DNA of 64,000 nucleotides, from assembly GCA_023395255.1 (NCBI GenBank), contig JAEWZN010000007.1:248001-312000 (forward strand), given 5' to 3'. This DNA is from Deferribacteres bacterium. Its GTDB lineage: Bacteria; Chrysiogenota; Deferribacteres; Deferribacterales; Geovibrionaceae. The position numbers and the translations under genes are program-made. The notes below the pieces were generated by a model that made no database searches, was not told the origin of the DNA, and saw nothing but the letters and a program-made list of their open reading frames with translations. Positions 35,666-42,508 of the stretch are shown here, piece after piece (position 1 is the stretch's first letter; each line of letters opens with the position of its first letter).

Positions 35666-35812
35666 GGTATTCTTAAAATCACTCACCAACTGTCATGAGA
35701 TATGACCGAATATTAGGGGAAAAATATTATCTTTCCGTTAAATATAAAAAACGATTTGAAATGTGCTAAGATAATAAAGGTCAGTCGGACTCAATAGTTT
35801 GCGAGGTGTCAG

Positions 35813-36502
35813 ATGAGAAAACTACTTTTATGCTTATTAATTGCTGTAAGTCTGTTTGTTTACGGATGCAGCGGGGATGACGGAACTGACGGCGTACAGG
35901 GTGTTGCCGGAGAACAGGGTGAAGCAGGAGCACCGGGAGCAGCAGGTATTCCGGGCCCCGTAGGTCCGGCGGGACCACAGGGAGAACAGGGTGAGGCTGG
36001 CCCAACAGGCCCGGCAGGCCCTCAGGGTGTGCAGGGAACAGCAGGTACTGACGGAGCAACGTATGTTCTTGCAGCTCCGGTTTATTCGGCTGATGTGAGT
36101 GTGGCAGTCAGCAGTAATGTTATTTTCGACAGTGTTATTTATTCCGCAGGAAACATCAGCTATAACAGCGTGACAGGTGTTGTAACTTTTAATGAAGCGG
36201 GCAGATATATTGTTAACTGGAATGTTTCAACAGACGGTCTTATCGGGCCTATCAACACCGCAACGGCTGATGTAAGCTTTGCGCTTAGCTCTTCTCAGGG
36301 GGATAACATTGCATCTGCCAGTCTTCTGAGCACAGGGCAGATAAGCGGATTCGGCATAATAGAAGTAATTGCCGCTCCGGTTACGATGTCTCTTGTGAAC
36401 GATTCAAGTAATAATGTTCAGCTTGCGGATGTAGCACCTAAGGCTAACCTGATGATAAACACTGCCAGTGGGTTAATCTCTCTTCTGGTAGCAAGAAACT
36501 AA
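35813..36502 (+). CDS. collagen-like lipoprotein with BclA-like C-terminal domain
   Basis: 229 residues. A lipoprotein signal ends at Cys19 (SLFVYGC). Residues 21-80 are 20 uninterrupted Gly-X-Y triplets, many with Pro at X or Y ([12 protein letters not shown]), so a trimeric collagen-type helix is likely. The remaining 145 residues ([20 protein letters not shown] and similar) resemble the C-terminal jelly-roll trimerisation domain of BclA-type spore and surface proteins. Role inferred: a short surface or periplasmic fibre on the outer membrane. It is monocistronic, with GAGGTG ahead of the ATG and a terminator behind. Confidence 0.88.
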   Translation: MRKLLLCLLIAVSLFVYGCSGDDGTDGVQGVAGEQGEAGAPGAAGIPGPVGPAGPQGEQGEAGPTGPAGPQGVQGTAGTDGATYVLAAPVYSADVSVAVSSNVIFDSVIYSAGNISYNSVTGVVTFNEAGRYIVNWNVSTDGLIGPINTATADVSFALSSSQGDNIASASLLSTGQISGFGIIEVIAAPVTMSLVNDSSNNVQLADVAPKANLMINTASGLISLLVARN

Positions 36503-36508
36503 ACAGAA

Positions 36509-36542
36509 GGCTGATACGGTTTCGGTCGTATCAGCCTTTTTT
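36509..36542 (+). terminator. intrinsic terminator after the collagen-like gene
   Basis: Stem GGCTGATACG/CGTATCAGCC with loop GTTTCGGT and six T. Confidence 0.95.
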
Positions 36543-36544
36543 AA

Positions 36545-37525
36545 TCACTGAAACATGCTCCGGTTTTTCACATTGCGTACACGCAGTTCAAGAATCTGTC
36601 CGTCGTCATCTCTCACGCAGGCCTGAAAAGTTTTGTCAGAATCTACAATACAGCCATCGTCCGGTTCAATGCCGTATGAAACTGATGACCAGCCTCTCTC
36701 CATTGTGATGAAGTTCATCGACAGGGATGACCATGTGGTCTGAAAATCCGCAGGGGAAACAGAGGACGGCTTTTTCGCGAACACATAGTAACGCTGAAGC
36801 TGAGGGGAATCCTCATCATTATAGCTCAGAGTGAACACTGTTTTTCCCGCATCCATCCAGCCGATTAGCCCGAAGGTTTCTTCAATTCTGACAAGACCGG
36901 TGCTGTCAATACCGAAGGTTCCGCTGAAAGCTGATGTCACTTCGGAATTGTTCGTGAGCGAACCTGTGAATGTACCGTCCGCACCCGCCGTTACTGCTCC
37001 CATGGCGAACCATTGAATACCTGAATATGAAATGGCAACAAACTCCCATTCACCCTGTAAATCACTAATGTTATAGGCTGAGCCTCTTTTCAGTTCAAGA
37101 CCCAGAAAGTATTTTCTGTATTCGTACTCATTAAAATAGGGAATGATAGTTTTGCCGTGGTCGAGGAACCCGTAATACAGGTTATCATCCGATGCGCCGC
37201 CTGTTCCCGGAATTGTCATTTCCGGTGAGATAAGCATGTCAACTCTGGAATTGGAGTTCGTCACTTCCACCGTGTAGCTGGCTCCAGCCTGTCTGCTGCT
37301 GAGAGTACTGCTGACATTTCCGTTTGAACTGTAGGTTACTTCACCTCTGTCGATGAAGATGTCCGGGTCGCTTCCGAAGCCGCTTACGTTCCAGACTCCC
37401 GCCATGTCCGCAGGGGAGTACCCGGCGCTGTCCGTGCCGCCGTTTTCCGAGGAACTGCTTCCGCTGTTGCATGCAGCAAGCACTGATACTGAAAGCACTA
37501 TTAATAAAATTCTGAAATACCGCAT
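36545..37525 (-). CDS. lipoprotein with repeated beta-rich domains, unknown function
   Basis: 326 residues, lipobox LSVLAAC (Cys19) followed by a Ser/Gly-rich linker. Two similar domains follow: ADMAGVWNVSGF ... FLDHGKTIIPYF and SDLQGEWEFVAI ... WMDAGKTVFTLS, each with a W near its start and a D-x-GKT near its end. A shorter third segment starts at SPADFQTTWSS. The pattern suggests small beta-barrel or lipocalin-like modules, but no family is claimed. It is transcribed convergently with the collagen-like gene. Confidence 0.8.
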   Translation of the reverse strand: MRYFRILLIVLSVSVLAACNSGSSSSENGGTDSAGYSPADMAGVWNVSGFGSDPDIFIDRGEVTYSSNGNVSSTLSSRQAGASYTVEVTNSNSRVDMLISPEMTIPGTGGASDDNLYYGFLDHGKTIIPYFNEYEYRKYFLGLELKRGSAYNISDLQGEWEFVAISYSGIQWFAMGAVTAGADGTFTGSLTNNSEVTSAFSGTFGIDSTGLVRIEETFGLIGWMDAGKTVFTLSYNDEDSPQLQRYYVFAKKPSSVSPADFQTTWSSLSMNFITMERGWSSVSYGIEPDDGCIVDSDKTFQACVRDDDGQILELRVRNVKNRSMFQ

Positions 37526-37615
37526 CTCACACCTCTATTATGTTTATAAATAATTCTAGCAGAGATGTTGATAGAACGTATGTGAATAATTACATTTGTG
37601 CGTAAAAGGCTGCCG

Positions 37616-38209
37616 TCAGATAAAAAGCTGGATGATAAAGGGTGTCAGGGTGGTCAGCAGAACCCCCTGCACAAAGCCGATGAGCGCCGCGCGTCTTCCC
37701 GCGAATTTCTCTATCACCGGCAGAGTAACATCCATAGTGGTCGCTCCGCCCGGAGCAATTGCCGCATACTGACCGAAGTATTTCGCTATGAAAGGCACAC
37801 AGACAAGGGTCAGGCTCTCGCGTATCACATTTGAAAGGAAGGCGATAGCGCCTAGTTCCGCACTTTTCACCTTGGCAAGTATAACTGCCGAAAACGAATA
37901 CCACCCGAAGCCCGAAGCCACCGCCATAGCGTCCATAGCGGAGAGCTTAATCACGAACGAACAGAGGAAACCGCCGAAAATAGTACCGACGATTGTTCCC
38001 GCAGGGACAATGATAAGGTATCTGTCCGGCTTGAGAGTGGCCTTAAGCCCCGCTCTGGAAGTGCCCAGATCAAAGCCTATGAGAAACAGCATGAGATAAA
38101 GCATCGCCTCCACCAGCATGCCGTTGTTATTGACAAGCACATCAGGGAGAAGACCGTTGAAAGAAAGAAAAGCCCCTGCAAAAACAGAAGCAACAAGCAC
38201 AATCAGCAT
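37616..38209 (-). CDS. LysO-family exporter, large C-terminal component
   Basis: 197 residues, six or so hydrophobic segments, matching the C-terminal two thirds of LysO/YbjE (DUF340): FLIGFDLG, GFGWYSFSAVIL, AIAFLSNVIRESLTL and APGGATTMDVTLP. E. coli LysO exports lysine. Here the first third is a separate gene just upstream with a 7-bp overlap. Two-gene LysO systems are known, so this is probably functional. A run of six A lies just before the overlap; a -1 slip there would fuse both parts. Confidence 0.88.
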   Translation of the reverse strand: MLIVLVASVFAGAFLSFNGLLPDVLVNNNGMLVEAMLYLMLFLIGFDLGTSRAGLKATLKPDRYLIIVPAGTIVGTIFGGFLCSFVIKLSAMDAMAVASGFGWYSFSAVILAKVKSAELGAIAFLSNVIRESLTLVCVPFIAKYFGQYAAIAPGGATTMDVTLPVIEKFAGRRAALIGFVQGVLLTTLTPFIIQLFI

Positions 38210-38475
38210 TCTTTTTTACCGAATAAACGAACAAACAGCAGGACAAACGCCACACTGAAAACTATGACAAATACGGATATGATAAAGGACGTAAGTCCGA
38301 AATCAGCTAATTTTTCAAGTATATGCGGGTCTTTGCCGAGGTTTACGCCCATAAAAAACAGTAATCCCACAAGGCTGAACGTGAAAAGATGCCTCCGCAC
38401 ACGCCCGTGGTAACCCTCAGACAGAAAAAGAGACGGAATCAGCCCGGCTATGACCGCCAGAATGTAGTACAGCAT
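38203..38475 (-). CDS. LysO-family exporter, small N-terminal component
   Basis: 90 residues with three hydrophobic segments (LYYILAVIAGLIPSLFL, SLVGLLFFMGVNLG, and a long C-terminal one), equivalent to the N-terminus of LysO. It ends GKKEC, where its stop overlaps the start of the large component. It begins 3 bp after the methylmalonyl-CoA epimerase gene, so all three genes are probably one transcript. Confidence 0.85.
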   Translation of the reverse strand: MLYYILAVIAGLIPSLFLSEGYHGRVRRHLFTFSLVGLLFFMGVNLGKDPHILEKLADFGLTSFIISVFVIVFSVAFVLLFVRLFGKKEC

Positions 38476-38478
38476 AGC

Positions 38479-38883
38479 TTAATGAGCACCTTCCTGCGAA
38501 AGCTCCGTCAGGACGCCGTTTACGCTTTTAGGGTGAACAAAGGCTATCTGCATTCCGTGAGCGCCGGGTTTGGGCTCCTCGTCAATGAGCTTTATCCCCT
38601 CGGATTTGAGCTTGTCCAGAGCGGTTTTTACACAGGGAACCCTGTAGGCTATGTGGTGGATGCCCTCGCCCTTCTTTTCAAGATACTTGGCGATGGGGCT
38701 CTCCTCACTCGTGGGCTCCAGAAGCTCAATGTTCACGCCGCCGACATTGATGAACGCCACACGCACCTTCTGCGTGGGGACTTCCTCAAAATGATCAGCA
38801 CCCGCACCCATGACACCGTAAAATTTCAGCGCCTCGTCCAGATTTCTGACCGCTATTCCGATGTGATCAATCTTTTCCAGCAT
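38479..38883 (-). CDS. mce: methylmalonyl-CoA epimerase
   Basis: 134-residue vicinal oxygen chelate (glyoxalase-fold) enzyme that interconverts the (R) and (S) forms of methylmalonyl-CoA. The two beta-alpha-beta modules show KIDHIGIAVRNLDEA, with His7 as a metal ligand, and GEGIHHIAYRV; NIELLEP and FVHPKSVNGVL are also typical. It implies a propionate or succinate/methylmalonyl-CoA pathway; mutase genes are not in the window. Confidence 0.93.
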   Translation of the reverse strand: MLEKIDHIGIAVRNLDEALKFYGVMGAGADHFEEVPTQKVRVAFINVGGVNIELLEPTSEESPIAKYLEKKGEGIHHIAYRVPCVKTALDKLKSEGIKLIDEEPKPGAHGMQIAFVHPKSVNGVLTELSQEGAH

Positions 38884-38930
38884 AAAATCACCTGTGTGAG
38901 TATATTTTTTCTGAAGCAGTTTAAAGTTTT

Positions 38931-39057
38931 GGTTTCTTTGGAAGGAGTTTGAGGATACCTTTCTTTGCCATAAAAGAAAGGTGTCCTCAATATTAAAGAA
39001 GCAACTTTCAAGGGGAAACTTTTAAAAAAGCTTTCCCCAACCCCTTCAAAATTTTTT
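38931..39057 (+). repeat. two-hairpin composite intergenic repeat, copy 2
   Basis: Left end TTTCTTTGGAAGGAGTTTGAG runs into a 16-bp hairpin TTGAGGA/TCCTCAA with ACCTTTCTTT/AAAGAAAGGT (38949-38990). A second hairpin GGGGAAA/TTTCCCC (39012-39038) is followed by AACCCCTTCAAAATTTT. Order and flanks match 14880-14998, while the first stem differs in sequence. It lies just beyond the gatB stop. Confidence 0.7.
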
Positions 39058-39077
39058 ATTTGCTTCGCAGGTTAACA

Positions 39078-40517
39078 CTAGCCCAGAAGCTTAGCGATAA
39101 TATCGTTTACCATCTGCGGGTTTGCCTTCCCTTTGGAGAGTTTCATAACCTGTCCGACGAAGAAGCCCTGGAGGCGTTTTTCGCCGTTTTTATACCGCTC
39201 GGCTTCTGCGGGGCTTGAGTCTATGACCTGTTTCACGATCGCCTCAAGCTCGCCGGAGTCGGAGTTCTGCACAAGCCCCTGTTCCTCGACAATTTTGGCG
39301 GGATTTTTGCCTGAGTCGATCACGGCTTTGTAAACGTCTTTGGCTATTTTGCCGCTGATTTTGCCGCTGTCTATCAGGCTTACCAGTTCAGCAAGCTGAG
39401 CGGGGGATATTCCCGCATCTGATATGCCGCACTGTTTTTCGTTCAGTGTGCTGAGCACTTCTGAGAGGATCCAGTTTGCGATCATTTTCGGGTTGTTGAA
39501 GCCTTTGAGCGCTTCCTCAAAGTAGTCCGCGTATGCCTTTTCCGCTGTGAGGGCTATGGCATCGTGTTCAGGCAGGGCGTATTCGCTCATGAAGCGTGCC
39601 ATCTTCGCATCGGGCAGTTCGGGGAGCGTGGCGCGGACTGCTTCCACATAGTCCGCCTTGAGGACGATAGGCACAAGGTCAGGGTCGGGGAAGTAGCGGT
39701 AGTCGTTCGCCTCCTCCTTGCTGCGCATGGAGATGGTGATCCCTTTTGCCGCGTCCCAGAGCCTTGTTTCCTGTACAATGCGTCCGCCCTCGTTCAGAAC
39801 CTTTTCCTGACGGCGTATTTCGTATTCTATCGCCTTCTGCACGTTGCGGAAGGAGTTCATGTTCTTGATCTCCGCCTTTGTTCCCAGTTCTTCCTGGCCG
39901 ACAGGGCGTATGGAGACGTTTGCGTCACAGCGGAGTGATCCTTCTTCCATGTTGCAGTCTGCAATATCAAGATATTTCAGTATGGATTTCAGCTTTGTGA
40001 GGTATGCTCTTGCCTCTTCGCCTGTTCTCATGTCCGGCTCGGAGACTATCTCCATAAGGGGAGTTCCCGTGCGGTTGAGGTCTATGAAGCTGTTCCCTGC
40101 GGAACCGAGGTTTTCACCGTGGATGGATTTGCCCGCATCCTCTTCTATGTGGATTCGGGTGAGGCCGATAACCTTTTTGCTTCCGTCCTCAAGCTCTATA
40201 TGCACTTCGCCGCCGATGCATGTGGGCAGCTCATACTGGGAGATCTGATAGTTTTTCGGCAGGTCGGGGTAGAAGTAGTTCTTGCGGGCGAAAATGCTCT
40301 TCTCCGCAATGCGGCAGCCAACTGCGAGCCCCGCCTTGACAGTATATTCCACAACCTTTTCGTTCAGCACGGGGAGTGTGCCGGGCATACCGAGGCATAT
40401 GGGGCATACCTGCGAGTTTGCTTCCGCTCCGAAGTCGGTGGAGCAGGAGCAGAATATTTTTGATTTTGTTGAGAGCTGAGCGTGTACCTCAAGCCCTATG
40501 ACAGCTTCGTATTTCAT
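39078..40517 (-). CDS. gatB: Asp-tRNA(Asn)/Glu-tRNA(Gln) amidotransferase subunit B
   Basis: 479 residues. GatB binds the misacylated tRNA and phosphorylates it before amidation. Motifs are YEAVIGLEVHAQL, SKIFCSC with the downstream VCPICLG (zinc cysteines), RKNYFYPDLPKNYQISQY, and the C-terminal YqeY-like tail. gatA lies 3 bp upstream. The presence of GatCAB suggests indirect formation of Gln-tRNA or Asn-tRNA. Confidence 0.97.
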   Translation of the reverse strand: MKYEAVIGLEVHAQLSTKSKIFCSCSTDFGAEANSQVCPICLGMPGTLPVLNEKVVEYTVKAGLAVGCRIAEKSIFARKNYFYPDLPKNYQISQYELPTCIGGEVHIELEDGSKKVIGLTRIHIEEDAGKSIHGENLGSAGNSFIDLNRTGTPLMEIVSEPDMRTGEEARAYLTKLKSILKYLDIADCNMEEGSLRCDANVSIRPVGQEELGTKAEIKNMNSFRNVQKAIEYEIRRQEKVLNEGGRIVQETRLWDAAKGITISMRSKEEANDYRYFPDPDLVPIVLKADYVEAVRATLPELPDAKMARFMSEYALPEHDAIALTAEKAYADYFEEALKGFNNPKMIANWILSEVLSTLNEKQCGISDAGISPAQLAELVSLIDSGKISGKIAKDVYKAVIDSGKNPAKIVEEQGLVQNSDSGELEAIVKQVIDSSPAEAERYKNGEKRLQGFFVGQVMKLSKGKANPQMVNDIIAKLLG

Positions 40518-40520
40518 GAT

Positions 40521-41984
40521 CTATTCCTTAAATCCTTCGGGTACGTCAGTTGATACGCCGGAAGCCTGCTGAAATGCGTGGGCTATGTTCATTATTTTTC
40601 CTTCCTCAAAATATTTGCCGAGGATCTGCATTCCCACGGGGAGCCCCTTGCCGTCAAATCCGCATGGGACAGAGAGTCCGCAGCCACCGTAGAGGTTCAG
40701 GGAGATGGTGTATATGTCGCTTAAGTACATCTCAAGGGGGTTGGATGACTTCTCGCCGAACTTAAACGCGGTCGAAGGGGAGGTGGGGCAGATGATAGCG
40801 TCCACTTTCTCGAATGCCTTTTCAAAGTCCTGCTTTATAAGTGTACGCACCTTCTGTGCTTTTATGTAGTATGCGTCGTAATAGCCTGCGCTGAGCACGT
40901 ATGTTCCGAGCATTATCCTGCGTTTGACCTCCGCCCCGAAGCCTTCGGAACGGGTCGCGGTGTACATGTCGTACAGGTTTTCGCTTTCGGCTCTGTAGCC
41001 GTATTTCACGCCGTCAAAACGGGCAAGGTTGCTTGAGGCTTCCGCTGTGGCGATTATGTAGTAAACCGATACGGCGTAATCTGTGTGGGGCATGCTTATT
41101 TCCACAGGTTCGCAGCCCAGTTCTTTCAGCTTGGCTATTCCCGCTTCCACTCTGGCTTTCACCACGGGGTCGAGCCCTTCGGCGAAAAACTCTGTGGGTA
41201 TGCCTATCTTGAGCCCTTTCACATCGCCTGTGAGCTCAAGGGTGTAGTCTTTCTTCGCCACAGGAGCGGATGTGGAGTCCTTAGGGTCATGCCCTGCGAT
41301 TGCGGAAAGCACCATTGCGCCGTCTTCCGCTGTGCGGGAGAATGTGCCTATCTGGTCAAGGCTGGAGGCGAAGGCGATGAGCCCGAAACGGGAAACTGTG
41401 CCGTATGTGGGTTTGAGGCCGACTATTCCGCAGAGTGAGGCGGGCTGGCGTATGGAGCCGCCCGTATCGCTTCCGAGGGAAACAGGGGTGAGCCCCGCAG
41501 CAACAGAGGCCGCAGAACCGCCGCTTGAGCCGCCGGGAACACGGGAGAGATCCCAAGGGTTGCGTGTCTGTTTATAGTAAGAGGTTTCGTTGGAGGAACC
41601 CATGGCAAACTCGTCCATGCTGAGCTTGCCGAGGACAACCATCCCCTCTTTTCTGAGCAGTTCCGTTACTGTGGCGTTATAAGGCGCACGGAAATTTTTC
41701 AGTATGCGGGATGAGCAGGTGGTGGGCATGTCATCAGTCACTATGAGATCCTTAAGCGCAATGGGAATACCCGCCAGAGCCGGGAGATTTTCTCCCTTCG
41801 CTCTTCTCGCATCAATCTCTTCCGCCTGTTTCAGGGCATTTTCATTAACATGGAGAAACGCCTGAAGATCTCCGTCATACTTCTGTATCCTGTCTGAATA
41901 AAATGAAACCAGCTCTTTTGAGGAAAGTTTTTTATCTTTCAGAGCTGTGCTCATTTCTTTGAGAGTCATGTTTAAAATACTCAT
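40521..41984 (-). CDS. gatA: Asp-tRNA(Asn)/Glu-tRNA(Gln) amidotransferase subunit A
   Basis: 487-residue amidase-signature enzyme supplying ammonia from glutamine. The Ser-cisSer-Lys triad is Lys78 (GIPIALKDLIV), Ser153 (PGGSSGGSAASV) and Ser177 (DTGGSIRQPAS). Its upstream region repeats the end of gatC: GGTGATAGAATGA occurs both at the gatC stop and at the gatA start, 89 bp apart, as if an insertion had separated a former stop-start overlap. Confidence 0.97.
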   Translation of the reverse strand: MSILNMTLKEMSTALKDKKLSSKELVSFYSDRIQKYDGDLQAFLHVNENALKQAEEIDARRAKGENLPALAGIPIALKDLIVTDDMPTTCSSRILKNFRAPYNATVTELLRKEGMVVLGKLSMDEFAMGSSNETSYYKQTRNPWDLSRVPGGSSGGSAASVAAGLTPVSLGSDTGGSIRQPASLCGIVGLKPTYGTVSRFGLIAFASSLDQIGTFSRTAEDGAMVLSAIAGHDPKDSTSAPVAKKDYTLELTGDVKGLKIGIPTEFFAEGLDPVVKARVEAGIAKLKELGCEPVEISMPHTDYAVSVYYIIATAEASSNLARFDGVKYGYRAESENLYDMYTATRSEGFGAEVKRRIMLGTYVLSAGYYDAYYIKAQKVRTLIKQDFEKAFEKVDAIICPTSPSTAFKFGEKSSNPLEMYLSDIYTISLNLYGGCGLSVPCGFDGKGLPVGMQILGKYFEEGKIMNIAHAFQQASGVSTDVPEGFKE

Positions 41985-42082
41985 TCTATCACCATGTTAA
42001 AAGTAAGGTCTTGTTTTCTCAGACTCTTTCCAAAGAAACCGGGTTTTTTACCTGCGTCAGCAGCCCTGATCATTCTATCACC
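41981..42082 (-). repeat. 13-bp direct repeats flanking an 89-bp spacer between gatC and gatA
   Basis: GGTGATAGAATGA occurs at 42082-42070 and 41993-41981 (minus). Removing one copy with the spacer would put the gatC TGA and gatA ATG in an ATGA overlap. The spacer contains TTTCTTTGGAAAGAGTCTGA (within 42018-42040), the left end of the composite repeat seen at 14880 and 38931. Confidence 0.7.
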
Positions 42083-42357
42083 CTCGGAACCTTGAAATGG
42101 CCGTGTTCGGCTTCGGGAGCGTTTGCGAGGGCTCTTTCCGTGCCGAGGGAAGGTTTCGCCTCGTCCGCTCTTGTTACGCTGTAAAGGTCAAGAACGTGGG
42201 ATGTGGGTTCAACACCCGCCACGTCAAGCTCCTCAAGCTTTTTTATGTAGCCGAGAATGGAACCCAGTTCATCTGCGAGCTTCTCAACTTCCGCGTCATC
42301 AACTTTCAGACGGGCAAGCTTGGCTATGTGCCTTACGTCTTTATCGGTTATGGACAT
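42070..42357 (-). CDS. gatC: Asp-tRNA(Asn)/Glu-tRNA(Gln) amidotransferase subunit C
   Basis: The small linker subunit (95 residues) that wraps around GatA and GatB. Family features are DVRHIAKLARLKV near the N-terminus, VEPTSHVLDL, and the C-terminal HFKVPRVIE. The frame is open from 42399, but ATG 42357 has AAGGGG 8 bp ahead and gives the normal length. First of gatC-gatA-gatB. Confidence 0.95.
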   Translation of the reverse strand: MSITDKDVRHIAKLARLKVDDAEVEKLADELGSILGYIKKLEELDVAGVEPTSHVLDLYSVTRADEAKPSLGTERALANAPEAEHGHFKVPRVIE

Positions 42358-42405
42358 CTGTATAACCCCTTGTAATATTTGATTTCCTGTTTCTGCCATG
42401 TTCTC

Positions 42406-42457
42406 ATGGGAACTCCTTATGGAAAATCCCCCGAACCCCCTGAAACCGAAGTTCCAT
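42406..42457 (+). repeat. fragment of the composite repeat upstream of gatC
   Basis: ATGGGAACT (42406-42414) pairs with AGTTCCAT (42450-42457). Between them is CCCCCGAACCCCCTGAAAC, equivalent to the right end of the element at 14880-14998. The rest of the pcrA-gatC gap has no further feature. Confidence 0.55.
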
Positions 42458-42508
42458 ACGGGGCAAAAATAACATTATATCCTTACATGCACAGTATTTT
42501 CAAGTTTT

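Noticed and set aside
35380..35698. Frames of 74-100 codons on both strands
   Set aside because: Translation of the mosaic repeats only; no start signals and no family.
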